Shown here piece by piece: positions 8,514-16,484 of a stretch of DNA of 64,000 nt; the first letter of the stretch is position 1, and each line of letters opens with the position of its first letter. The DNA is from Aureimonas sp. Leaf427 (GTDB lineage: Bacteria; Pseudomonadota; Alphaproteobacteria; Rhizobiales; Rhizobiaceae), in contig NZ_LMQW01000012.1 of assembly GCF_001425485.1 (NCBI RefSeq), positions 542,100 to 606,099 on the forward strand. The letters are read 5' to 3'. The position numbers were made by a program, and so were the translations under genes. The notes beneath the pieces were generated by a model. That model saw nothing but the letters and a program-made list of their open reading frames with translations. It had not been told where the DNA came from and ran no database searches.

Positions 8514-9965
8514 CTAGAAGGGGTAGTGCTGGTTCGGGTCCTCGATCGTGATCCAACGCAGGTCGGTGAACTCGGCGATGGCGGCCTTGCCGCCGAAACG
8601 GCCGTATCCGCTGCCCTTCACGCCGCCGAAGGGCATCTGCGCCTCGTCGGACACGGTCGGGCCGTTGATGTGGCAGATGCCGGTCTCGATGCGGCCGGCG
8701 ACCGACAGAGCCCGCTGGATGTCGCGGCTGAACACCGCGCTGGAGAGACCGTAGTCGGTGTCGTTGGCGATCCGGATCGCCTCGTCGTCGCTCGACACCC
8801 GGATGATCGACTTGACCGGTCCGAAGCTCTCCTCGGCATAGATGCGCATGCCGGGCGCGACGCCGTCGAGCAGGGTCGCCTCGACGACGCTCCCCTCGCG
8901 CCGGCCCCCGGCAACGAGCTTGGCGCCCTTGGCGGTGGCGTCCGCGACGAGATCCATCATCTTGGCGGCGGCATCGGCGGTGATCAGCGAGCCGAGCACC
9001 ACGTTGCCGCGCGGATCGCCCGCCGGAAGGCTGCGGGCCTTCGCCGCGAGCTTTGCGACGAACGCGTCCGCGACGGCCTCGTGAACGATGATGCGTTCGG
9101 TGGACATGCAGATCTGTCCCATATTGGCGAAGGCACCGAAGGCGGCGGCGTTGACGGCGCCGTCGATGTCGGCATCGTCGAGGACGATCAGCGGCGCCTT
9201 GCCGCCAAGCTCCAGCAGGGCGGGCTTCAGATGGCGCCCGCAGAGTTCGGCGATGATCCGGCCGATCTCGGTCGAGCCGGTGAAGTTCACGCGCCTGATC
9301 TTCGGACTGGCGATCAGGAATTCCACGAGGTCCGGCGCATCCTTCGGCGCGTTGGTGATGACGTTGACGACCCCGTTCGGCAGGCCCGCCTCGACGAGGC
9401 ACTGAGCGATCAGCCGATGGGTGCCGGGGCACTGTTCGGAAGCCTTCAGAATGACCGTATTGCCGCAAGCGATCGGCATGGCGATGGCGCGCGTGCCGAG
9501 GATGACCGGCGCGTTCCAGGGCGCGATGCCGAGGCAGATGCCGGCGGCCTGGCGCAGTCCCATCGAGAGCGTGCCCGGCTTGTCGGAGGGAATGATCTCG
9601 CCGGACAGCTGCGTGGTCATCGATGCCGCTTCGCGCAGGAGACCGGCGGCGAACGTGACGTTGAACGCGCCCCAAGGCCCGGTCGCGCCCGTCTCCACGG
9701 TCATCAGCTCACAAAACTCCGCGATCTTGGACATCATGACGTCGGCCGCCGCGGACAAGATACGGCGCCGCTCGCCCGGCCCGGTCGTCGACCAGGACGC
9801 GAACGCCGCCGACGCCGCGTCGATCGCGTTTTCGGCGTCGCCGAGACCGGCCGCGGCCGCGGTCGTTGCAACCTCCTGGGTGAACGGATCAAGGCGCGCA
9901 TAGGTCAGCCCGCCCTGTGCCGCCTGTTCGGCCCCGTTGATCATGAGAGGGATCTGCATGTTCAT
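8514..9965 (-). CDS. Aldehyde dehydrogenase (benzaldehyde/salicylaldehyde type)
   Basis: NAD(P)+-dependent aldehyde dehydrogenase of 483 residues. The catalytic set is complete: Asn151 in APWNAPV, Glu252 in LLELGGKAP and the nucleophile Cys286 in NMGQICMSTER. The closest recognisable subgroup handles benzaldehyde, vanillin or salicylaldehyde. It lies 69 bp upstream of the alcohol dehydrogenase on the same strand, so alcohol to aldehyde to acid oxidation is the likely pair of steps. Exact substrate cannot be read from the sequence. Confidence 0.93.
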   Translation of the reverse strand: MNMQIPLMINGAEQAAQGGLTYARLDPFTQEVATTAAAAGLGDAENAIDAASAAFASWSTTGPGERRRILSAAADVMMSKIAEFCELMTVETGATGPWGAFNVTFAAGLLREAASMTTQLSGEIIPSDKPGTLSMGLRQAAGICLGIAPWNAPVILGTRAIAMPIACGNTVILKASEQCPGTHRLIAQCLVEAGLPNGVVNVITNAPKDAPDLVEFLIASPKIRRVNFTGSTEIGRIIAELCGRHLKPALLELGGKAPLIVLDDADIDGAVNAAAFGAFANMGQICMSTERIIVHEAVADAFVAKLAAKARSLPAGDPRGNVVLGSLITADAAAKMMDLVADATAKGAKLVAGGRREGSVVEATLLDGVAPGMRIYAEESFGPVKSIIRVSSDDEAIRIANDTDYGLSSAVFSRDIQRALSVAGRIETGICHINGPTVSDEAQMPFGGVKGSGYGRFGGKAAIAEFTDLRWITIEDPNQHYPF

Positions 9966-10300
9966 GTCCGTCTTCTCCCTGGACTGAATGCGGGTTTCGT
10001 TGCAGGTCGGATCGGGTCTGCCGCGGCGATCCGCGGCGATCTCGATCCATCGCGATCGTCATGGCGTCGTCGATGTCGGCGATCGCGCTCCGCGTAGGCC
10101 GAAGGTCGTCTGCAGATGGTCGAAGCGATCGACCGACGGACGCGAAACAGACCCGCCGTTCGGCGACGTCGCCTGAAGAGACCGACCACCGGCAGCGTCT
10201 TCGGCATCGGGCTCGGCTTCTGGAAAAGCGATGAGCGGAACCGACCGGCTCGAAACACCGGGCACCGCAGCCTCGACGGAAACAGCCGGACCGACGCCCG
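9966..10300. other. Intergenic region, no gene found
   Basis: The 335 bases between the aldehyde dehydrogenase and the reductase gene hold only open frames with arginine-rich, shadow-like translations and no ribosome site. No hairpin with a T-run or clear promoter was recognised. It probably carries the leader of the downstream aldehyde/alcohol dehydrogenase pair. Confidence 0.5.
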
Positions 10301-11272
10301 CTATTCCGTTCGATATCCGATATCGATCACGGCACTCCCGCCGGTAAGCCGAGAGACGCAGGCGCACATGCGATGGTTTTCGTTCTTTTCGTCCTCGTCG
10401 AAGAAGACGTCGCGATGATCGACGTCGCTGTCCGTTTCGACGATGCGCACGGCGCACAACCCGCATTCGCCCCGCTGGCAGTCGTAGATCATCTCGACCC
10501 CCGCCCCGATCAGCGCATTGAGCAGCGACTGGTCGGGCGGAACCGTGATCGTGACGCCGCGGTTGAGAACCGAAACCTCGAACGAGGTCTCGGCATATCT
10601 GCCATTGTCGCCGAACACCTCGTAGCGAAGGCGGCTGACGGGGCGGCCGCTGACGCGCCAGAGCGTCTTGACTGCTTCCAAAAGGCCGAGCGGGCCGCAG
10701 ACATAGGCTTCGCCGTCCTTGGGCAGGGCGGCGATCTCCGCGGCGAGATCGAAACTGCGTCCCTCGTCGGCGGGGAAGAGTTCGATCCGCTCCCCGAGCA
10801 GGCCGCCGAGTTCGTCGACGAAGGGCATGACGGCGCGCGAGACCCCGCCATAGATCATCCGAAGATCCTGTCCGGCCGCCGCGAGCCTTTGCGCCATGCC
10901 GTAGATCGGCGTGACGCCGATGCCCCCTGCGATCAGCAGATAGCGGTCGGCGCGCCAGGAGAGCTCGAAGCGGTTTTCCGGCACGGTCAGTTCGACGGTG
11001 CTTCCGGGCTTCAGCGACCAGACGAAGCGCGATCCGCCGCGGCTGTTGGGATGCAGCTTCACCGCGATCGCGATCCGGTTCGCAGGCGCCGGCACGCACG
11101 TGTAAGTGCGGATGGCGCGCGCGCCATCGATCGTCACGGCGATATGGGTATGAGATCCCGGATCGAACGGCGCGAGCGGGCCCTCCACGTCGAACTCGAC
11201 CAGCCGCACGCCGACCGCGACCTCCTCGGCCGTGCGGACGACGGCATGTCGCCATTCCATGTTCATGCGCAT
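10301..11272 (-). CDS. PDR/VanB-family oxidoreductase (oxygenase reductase component)
   Basis: A 323-residue electron-transfer protein for a Rieske oxygenase. Order: flavin domain with RAIRTYTC, NAD-binding domain with GGIGVTPI, then a C-terminal plant-type [2Fe-2S] domain with Cys265, Cys270, Cys273 (CQRGECGLC) and a late cysteine at 303 or 305. This order is that of phthalate dioxygenase reductase and VanB/TsaB. The ATG at 11272 is chosen over 11299 because GGGAGGAGG lies just before it. It is separated from its likely oxygenase partner (12055-13101) by a GntR regulator gene. Confidence 0.93.
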   Translation of the reverse strand: MRMNMEWRHAVVRTAEEVAVGVRLVEFDVEGPLAPFDPGSHTHIAVTIDGARAIRTYTCVPAPANRIAIAVKLHPNSRGGSRFVWSLKPGSTVELTVPENRFELSWRADRYLLIAGGIGVTPIYGMAQRLAAAGQDLRMIYGGVSRAVMPFVDELGGLLGERIELFPADEGRSFDLAAEIAALPKDGEAYVCGPLGLLEAVKTLWRVSGRPVSRLRYEVFGDNGRYAETSFEVSVLNRGVTITVPPDQSLLNALIGAGVEMIYDCQRGECGLCAVRIVETDSDVDHRDVFFDEDEKNENHRMCACVSRLTGGSAVIDIGYRTE

Positions 11273-11317
11273 CGGTCTGCCTCCTCCCGAGACGATCATG
11301 CTTCGTTCGCGCGGCGA

Positions 11318-12049
11318 TCAGGCGACGATCAGCGTCAGACCGGGCACCTTCCTGATGAGACTGCGATCCTCGCCCATGACGAATTCGAGGTTTCGCCGCG
11401 CCAGCCGCGCATGTTCGCGGCCGAGACATTCAGCGCGCGCGCCCTCTCGCTGCTCGAGCGCATGGACCATGTCGTGATGCTGCCTCTGCGCGAAGACCAG
11501 CGATTGGCGGAACGCCGGCACGTCCCCCTGTTTTTCGAGAAAGGCGCTCGGCGAGGCAAAGGGCAGCTGCGCCACCCGCGCCAATTCGCGCCGCATGGTT
11601 TCGCTGCCGGGCAGCAGGGCGAGGAGGGCGTGGAATTCGGCGTTCAGTTCGACGTAGCGCTCGAACTGCATGTCCTCCAACCGCTCGGTGAAGGTCTTGT
11701 CGAGGACGCCGACGAGCGATCGAAGCTGGGCGAGCCGAGCGGCCGGGACGCCGCGTTCGGCGGCGAGCCGGAGCGCGGTGCCTTCCATGACGCCGCGCAG
11801 TTCGATCGCGTCGAAAACATCGGTCGTCGTGAAGCTGCGGATCGCGTAGCCCCCGGACGGAATGAGTTCGAGGAGCCCCTCCTGCTCCAGCCGCGAGAGA
11901 GCCGCCCGCAGCGGCGTGCGCGAGACGCCGAGCATTCCGGCAAGCGCGACCTCCGACAATCGCTCGCCGGGCGTCATACGACCGCCCAGCACGATGTCCC
12001 GCACGCCGAGCTCGGCCTTGAGAGTCTGCGAATCGCGTTTGGGCTCCAT
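11318..12049 (-). CDS. GntR-family (FCD) transcriptional regulator
   Basis: A 243-residue regulator: an N-terminal winged helix-turn-helix with LSEVALAGMLGVSRTPLR as recognition region (about residues 30-65), then an all-helical FCD ligand domain with the usual His and Asp/Glu residues that hold a metal or acid ligand. VanR-type proteins of this class repress aromatic demethylase genes and are released by the aromatic acid. The gene lies 5 bp after the Rieske oxygenase stop and before the reductase, inside the operon it probably controls. The palindrome in the oxygenase promoter (13129-13158) is the obvious candidate operator. Confidence 0.92.
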   Translation of the reverse strand: MEPKRDSQTLKAELGVRDIVLGGRMTPGERLSEVALAGMLGVSRTPLRAALSRLEQEGLLELIPSGGYAIRSFTTTDVFDAIELRGVMEGTALRLAAERGVPAARLAQLRSLVGVLDKTFTERLEDMQFERYVELNAEFHALLALLPGSETMRRELARVAQLPFASPSAFLEKQGDVPAFRQSLVFAQRQHHDMVHALEQREGARAECLGREHARLARRNLEFVMGEDRSLIRKVPGLTLIVA

Positions 12050-12054
12050 CGCCG

Positions 12055-13101
12055 CTACTCCGCCGCCAGCCGGACGACCCGCTCGCCCTCGATCATCCGG
12101 TCGATCAGCCGCCGCGCCCACATGGAACCTGCATCGATGTTCAGATTGTAGAAGACGTGATCGGGGTTCTCTTCGATCGCCTTCTGCTGCGCTTCGAGAA
12201 TCTCCTCGTCTTCGCGGAAGACGCCGGCCACCGCCTCGCGCAGCTTGTGCGTCCAGGCTTGGTTGCCGAGATCCCAGTTGCGGACAAAGGCCCAGAAATA
12301 ATGGCAGGTGCCGTCGGTCTCCGGGGTCATGGTGTTCAGAACGAAGCCGTTGACACCCTGGCTGCGGTCCCCGCCCGGCGCGCCCGTGCCCGCCACCGCG
12401 ACGCCGACATCGATCGCGATCGTCGACGGCGCCTGGAAATGGATGATCTGCCAGCGGTCGACCTTGCCGGGTCGTCCCAGTTGTTCCGACCAGAAGGGCG
12501 GCGGATCGATGCCCTCCATCCAGCGGGTTACGGTTGCGGCCCTGTCGGTATGGGTGACCTCGAACGGCGCCTCCGCGACCGCGCGATTGCCGATCGACGA
12601 GCCGTGGACGAAGGTCTCGTGGGTCAGGTCCATCAGATTGTCGACGACGAGGCGATAGTCGCACTTCACATGGATGACCCGGCCGTCGCCGGTCCAGTTC
12701 GGATCGTCGTTCCAGTGCAGGTCCGGAATCGTCGCGGTGTCGGCAAGGGCCGGATCGCCCATCCAGATCCAGAGGAAGCGATGCCGCTCTTCGAGAGGGT
12801 AGCTCTTCACGCAGGCGGATGGATTGATCGTCTCCTGAGACGGCATGTATACACACCGGCCGGTCTCATCGAATTCCAGGCCGTGGTAACCGCAGATGAC
12901 GTTGTCGCCATGCAACTCGCCCTTCGAGAGGGGCAGAAGACGATGCCAGCAGGTGTCCGCCAGCGCGACCGCCTTGCCATTCTCCTTGCGGAACAAAACC
13001 AGAGGCTTGCCGCAGATCGTGCGGGCCAGAAGCGCTCGCTTGACCTCCACGTCGTAGGCGGCGGCATACCATGCATTGATGGGAAATGTCGGCAGCGTCA
13101 T
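12055..13101 (-). CDS. Rieske non-heme iron oxygenase (VanA/TsaM-like)
   Basis: Oxygenase subunit of 348 residues. The Rieske cluster ligands are Cys51-Trp-His53 and Cys70-Gly-Tyr-His73. The catalytic iron region is seen as DNLMDLTHETFVH. This architecture is that of vanillate O-demethylase, phenoxybenzoate dioxygenase and toluenesulfonate methyl-monooxygenase, which act on methyl or methoxy groups of aromatic acids. The ATG at 13101 is preferred to 13158 because GGAGGAGG lies nine bases upstream and homologues begin at this point. The adjacent dehydrogenase pair would fit removal of a hydroxymethyl product, favouring methyl oxidation over O-demethylation (inference). Confidence 0.92.
   Translation of the reverse strand: MTLPTFPINAWYAAAYDVEVKRALLARTICGKPLVLFRKENGKAVALADTCWHRLLPLSKGELHGDNVICGYHGLEFDETGRCVYMPSQETINPSACVKSYPLEERHRFLWIWMGDPALADTATIPDLHWNDDPNWTGDGRVIHVKCDYRLVVDNLMDLTHETFVHGSSIGNRAVAEAPFEVTHTDRAATVTRWMEGIDPPPFWSEQLGRPGKVDRWQIIHFQAPSTIAIDVGVAVAGTGAPGGDRSQGVNGFVLNTMTPETDGTCHYFWAFVRNWDLGNQAWTHKLREAVAGVFREDEEILEAQQKAIEENPDHVFYNLNIDAGSMWARRLIDRMIEGERVVRLAAE
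12846..12853. promoter_or_regulatory. Second TGTATACA palindrome, inside the oxygenase gene
   Basis: The octamer TGTATACA occurs inside the Rieske oxygenase coding region, identical to the one in its promoter 294 bp away. Such an AT-rich palindrome is uncommon in this GC-rich DNA. It could be an auxiliary operator for looping, or chance. Confidence 0.35.
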
Positions 13102-13128
13102 CGTCACAACCTCCTCCAAGGCCATGAA

Positions 13129-13158
13129 CGGATACCACCTGTATACATTAGGTGTCAA
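13129..13158 (-). promoter_or_regulatory. Sigma70-like promoter with embedded operator for the Rieske oxygenase operon
   Basis: Read on the minus strand, TTGACA (13153-13158) and TATCCG (13129-13134) are spaced by 18 bases. The spacer holds the perfect palindrome TGTATACA (13140-13147). Around it CACCT (13136-13140) and AGGTG (13150-13154) form an outer inverted repeat. A repressor bound here would block polymerase. The palindrome has the TGTnnACA form bound by many FCD-type GntR proteins, so the regulator at 11318-12049 is the likely binder. The start codon lies about 20 bases after the expected transcription start. Confidence 0.65.
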
Positions 13159-13412
13159 AGGAAATGTGTCGGAGGCCGAGGCCGCCTTTCCGACGGGTCA
13201 CACCGATCTGCAGGAGCGATCGATGTCGATCTACGGCGGCAAGGTGCCGTTGCGTTCCGGCGGGCATCGGCCAGCTTACATCACGTCGCCAACGATCCGG
13301 GCGATCAGAGAGGAAGAACGCACCCGAAGCATTCGCTCCGACTGCGTATTTCCCGGAATAGTGGAAATGTCTCTTTCACCATCCAACCGGCGCAGCTTTG
13401 CACTGCAATCGG
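13159..13412. other. Intergenic region upstream of the oxygenase promoter
   Basis: Together with the promoter and leader this makes a 311-base gap between the Rieske oxygenase and the flavin reductase gene. No credible open frame or terminator was seen; the longer frames are low-complexity shadows. It separates two distinct minus-strand transcription units. Confidence 0.5.
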
Positions 13413-14072
13413 CTACGCTGGCCCCACTTCCTTCATCCGCTCCCAGTCTGCGAACTTCGGCGTCGGCATCTCGAAGCGGTCGCGGATCGTTGCACAAGTG
13501 TCTCCGCCGAGGCGAGCAATGGCGTCGAGCTCAGCGGGATCGATCCGAAGCGCTGCCGCATCCACGACATCCTCCCTGTAGTGGGCGTAGACGATCTCAC
13601 CGAGGATGATCTGCCGGGACTTGCCGAGCTCCAGCGTCAGATGGCGGCGACATTCGAAGGCAGCGGGCGCTTCCTTGATCCAGGGCGAGGCCACGACGGT
13701 TCCGGGAACGGCTGTGAGCTGTGCCTCCTTCAGCTCATCGGTCCCTCGCGGGAAGCCGATCGCGCAGACGTGCATCGCCTCTGCGATGGCGCGCGAGACG
13801 ATGTTGACCGTGAAGACTTCCGTCGTGCGGATGTTGGCGGTCGTGTCCTTGAACGACATGTCGGGATGGTTCTCGACGCCGAGAGCGAGGATCGGCGGGT
13901 CGGCGGAGAGACAGTTGAAGAAGCTGTAGGGGGCGGCGTTCACGCGGCCCTCCAGATCGACCGTCGTAACCAACGCGATGGGGCGCGGTACGATCGTGCC
14001 GATCATGAGCTTGTAGCGCGACCGTGCGTCGAGAGCACGGAAGTCGAAATGGGTGGCCCCGTCGCTCGTCAT
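13413..14072 (-). CDS. Flavin reductase family protein (FMN-binding split barrel)
   Basis: A 219-residue protein of the DIM6/NTAB flavin-reductase family. The core shows GTIVPRPIALVTTVD, the NAAPYSFFNCLSADPP block that contacts FMN, and the ILGEIVYAH strand. Members supply reduced flavin to monooxygenases or are themselves oxidoreductases. The start at 14072 gives TGAGATG, one base after the previous stop, which fits coupling; 14099 is an alternative start that would overlap the upstream gene. It is the last gene of the ABC-importer operon. No monooxygenase is in this operon; the LLM enzymes at 4248-6930 could be partners, but that is speculation. Confidence 0.88.
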   Translation of the reverse strand: MTSDGATHFDFRALDARSRYKLMIGTIVPRPIALVTTVDLEGRVNAAPYSFFNCLSADPPILALGVENHPDMSFKDTTANIRTTEVFTVNIVSRAIAEAMHVCAIGFPRGTDELKEAQLTAVPGTVVASPWIKEAPAAFECRRHLTLELGKSRQIILGEIVYAHYREDVVDAAALRIDPAELDAIARLGGDTCATIRDRFEMPTPKFADWERMKEVGPA

Positions 14073-14073
14073 C

Positions 14074-14868
14074 TCAGCGCTTGCTCCCGTTGTCGTCATG
14101 CTGCGGCGCGTAGGCGGACAGGATGTCTCGGATGTCCCGCGTTCCCTTCGCCTCCAACAGGGCCCGGCTCGCGACGTGGCTCAGATGCTCGTCCATCAAC
14201 CGCATCGCCGTGTCCGCGTCGCCGGCGATCAGGGCTTCCGTGATCTCCTCGTGCTCGTTGACCCCGCATTCCGAGGAGTGCGGACGGGCATACATGGCAA
14301 GGACGAGGGAGCAGCGGGACACGACTTCGACGACGTACCGCATGAGAAGGGCGTTGTCGGTCAATTCGGCAAGGAGCAGGTGGAACTCACCCGCGAGCCG
14401 TATCGACTCCACGTCGTTCGTTCCCGAGACGCTCTTTTCGTGCGCGACGAACGCTCGCAACCGTTCCGCGTCTTCGGGGCGCAGCCGACCGATGATGGCT
14501 TCCACGACGAGGCGCTCCAACCCGCGTCTGACGAAGAACGTGTCTCGCCCCTCGTCGAGCGAGGGATTGGCGACGAAAGCGCCGCGGTTCTGCTTCAGCT
14601 CGACGAGCCCTTCGACGGCCAGTCGTCCGAGCGCCTCGCGCGCGATGGTGCGGCTCGTGCCGAACGCGTCGCCGATGGCGTCCTCGGGAAGCTTTTCGCC
14701 CGGCTGGAGTCGCTGCTCGATAATCGCCTGACGCATGGCGAGATGGACCGTCTCGGTCCGTGACTTGGAAGAGGTGGCCTTGGTGCCTGTTGCCTTCGAA
14801 GGCGGGCCCTTGCCCTTTCCGGTCGGGTCGTTGACCGACCGCTGTCCCGCGTTGGTCGTGGATGCCAT
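14074..14868 (-). CDS. GntR-family (FCD) transcriptional regulator
   Basis: A 264-residue regulator. A lysine/serine-rich N-terminal stretch of about 35 residues precedes the winged helix (EDAIGDAFGTSRTIAREALG), followed by an FCD domain with the metal-site histidines (EFHLLL, HEEITEAL, HLSHV). The start at 14868 is taken because it follows the deaminase stop as TGAGCATG with GGAAGG upstream; 14898 would overlap that gene. Its position inside the PotABCD/deaminase operon suggests it is the local repressor. The large inverted repeat at 19427-19459 is a candidate binding site. Confidence 0.9.
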   Translation of the reverse strand: MASTTNAGQRSVNDPTGKGKGPPSKATGTKATSSKSRTETVHLAMRQAIIEQRLQPGEKLPEDAIGDAFGTSRTIAREALGRLAVEGLVELKQNRGAFVANPSLDEGRDTFFVRRGLERLVVEAIIGRLRPEDAERLRAFVAHEKSVSGTNDVESIRLAGEFHLLLAELTDNALLMRYVVEVVSRCSLVLAMYARPHSSECGVNEHEEITEALIAGDADTAMRLMDEHLSHVASRALLEAKGTRDIRDILSAYAPQHDDNGSKR

Positions 14869-14870
14869 GC

Positions 14871-15365
14871 TCAGTCCGCCTTCCGAGCCGAAGCCCATTT
14901 CGAGAGGATCCGTGTCGCGTCCTCTCCGAGATGCTGTTCCGCGGGTGTCGCGCGACGATCGACCGTTGCTCCGGCTTCACTGCGCAGGAGATCGACGTCG
15001 ATCGGGTGTCTCTCTGCCCGACCGAGACGGTCGAAGGCCTTGCCCGCATCGTCCATCGAGGCGGCGTAGTAAAGACGCGAGATGCCGACGATGTTCATCG
15101 TCGCGACGCACAGGGCACAGGGCTCACAGGACGTGTAGAGCTCGCAGCCCGTCAGATCCACGCGGCCGAGACGCCGACACGCGTCCCGGATCGCCTCGAC
15201 CTCTCCGTGCGAGGTCGGATCGAGGTTGGCCAGCGAATGGTTCAGTCCCTCGCCGACGATGGCGCCGTCTTCGACGACGACACAGCCGAAGGGTTCCGTC
15301 TTCGGCCTGGTCATGGCCTCCGCCGACAATTCGATCGCCCGCCGCATGAAGCGTTCTTCGTACAT
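14871..15365 (-). CDS. Nucleoside/guanine deaminase-like cytidine deaminase fold protein
   Basis: A 164-residue zinc deaminase. The zinc site is intact: HGEVEAI (His ligand and catalytic Glu) and SCEPCALC (two Cys ligands), with FGCVVVEDG in front. This is the guanine-deaminase/tRNA-adenosine-deaminase branch. The ATG at 15365 is chosen over 15419 because GAGGA stands eight bases upstream. It lies downstream of a complete PotABCD-like importer and just before a GntR gene, so it probably deaminates an imported N-heterocycle or nucleobase (inference). Confidence 0.9.
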   Translation of the reverse strand: MYEERFMRRAIELSAEAMTRPKTEPFGCVVVEDGAIVGEGLNHSLANLDPTSHGEVEAIRDACRRLGRVDLTGCELYTSCEPCALCVATMNIVGISRLYYAASMDDAGKAFDRLGRAERHPIDVDLLRSEAGATVDRRATPAEQHLGEDATRILSKWASARKAD

Positions 15366-15390
15366 GGTCTTATCCTCCTCTTGGGATGGG

Positions 15391-16482
15391 TCAGGCTGCC
15401 GTCGGCAGGAGCCAGGCATGGGCCGGATCCCAGCTCATCGCCACGCGGCGGCCCGGCACGAGCTCGAGGGCCTCGATTTCATGCTGCTGCTTCTGGACCC
15501 GGAACTCCCTGGCTCCGGGCACCTCGATGAACACGGTCTGCGTGGAGCCCACGAATTCGAGCCCGAGGACGGTTCCCTCGACAAAGGGGTTCGGCGACGT
15601 CCCGCTGCCGCCCTCCGTCAAGGAGACGCGGTCGGCGGCCACCACGAATGCCGCCTCGTCGCCGTCGGTCAGCGTCCTGTCGGTCGGGACCTCGAACGTC
15701 CCGAATTCCGTCATGATCGACCGACGGCCCTCGCGTCCCGCCGCGACCTTGCCGCGGATCAAGTTGTTCATGCCCATGAACTCGGCGACGAAGGGATTGA
15801 CCGGCGCGCGGTAGACGTCCTGGGGACGCCCGACCTGCTGGATACATCCCTCGCTCATCACGACGATTCTGTCCGCCAGCGCGAACGCCTCCGACTGGGC
15901 ATGTGTGACGTAGACGAAGGTGATGCCGAGCTGCTTGTGAAGCCGGGAAAGCTCGGTCTGCATGCGTACGCGCAAATGGGCGTCGAGCGCACTCAACGGC
16001 TCATCCAGGAGGAGCACGGCGGGCTCGGTTACAAGCGAACGCGCGATCGCCACACGCTGGCGCTGTCCGCCGGAGAGCTGGGAGATGTCCCGGTCCTCCA
16101 TGCCCGAAAGACCGAGGCGGCCCAGCCAGTCCGCCGCGCGTTTCCGGCGTTCGATGGGACCAATCCCCTTCATGCGCAGCGGAAACGCCACGTTGTCCGC
16201 GACCGACAGGAAAGGGAAGAGCGCAAGGCTCTGCCAGACCATCGGCATGTTTCGCTGGAAGGCGGGCACGTCCCGCATGCTGCGGCCTCCGACGCGGATG
16301 TCACCTCCCGTGGGCATGTCGAGTCCGGCCAACAGCCGCAACGTGGTCGACTTGCCGCATCCCGATGGACCCATGATGGCGATGAACTCTCCTGCCTCGA
16401 TTTCGAGATCGATGCTGCGAACGGCGTGGTGGCCGGGAAAGCGCTTGTCGAGCGCGTCGAGAACGACGAACGGGTCGGCCAT
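15391..16482 (-). CDS. ABC transporter ATP-binding protein (PotA-like)
   Basis: ATPase subunit of 363 residues for a polyamine/opine-type importer. Walker A GPSGCGKST, signature LSGGQRQR, Walker B LLLDEPLSALD and switch VTHAQSEA are all present, followed by a C-terminal TOBE-like beta domain from about residue 235. It is the fourth gene of the importer, two bases after the second permease. No distinctive change was seen in the motifs. The substrate is set by the binding protein, not by this subunit. Confidence 0.95.
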   Translation of the reverse strand: MADPFVVLDALDKRFPGHHAVRSIDLEIEAGEFIAIMGPSGCGKSTTLRLLAGLDMPTGGDIRVGGRSMRDVPAFQRNMPMVWQSLALFPFLSVADNVAFPLRMKGIGPIERRKRAADWLGRLGLSGMEDRDISQLSGGQRQRVAIARSLVTEPAVLLLDEPLSALDAHLRVRMQTELSRLHKQLGITFVYVTHAQSEAFALADRIVVMSEGCIQQVGRPQDVYRAPVNPFVAEFMGMNNLIRGKVAAGREGRRSIMTEFGTFEVPTDRTLTDGDEAAFVVAADRVSLTEGGSGTSPNPFVEGTVLGLEFVGSTQTVFIEVPGAREFRVQKQQHEIEALELVPGRRVAMSWDPAHAWLLPTAA

Positions 16483-16484
16483 GG

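Noticed and set aside
10059-10300. Extension of a long minus-strand frame through the gap next to the reductase gene
   Set aside because: The frame is a shadow of the reductase gene, with a basic low-complexity translation and no homology recognised.
13413-14072. Assignment of the flavin reductase as RutF of the pyrimidine (Rut) pathway
   Set aside because: No RutA, RutB or other Rut genes are adjacent, and the protein is longer than RutF; only the broad family is supported.
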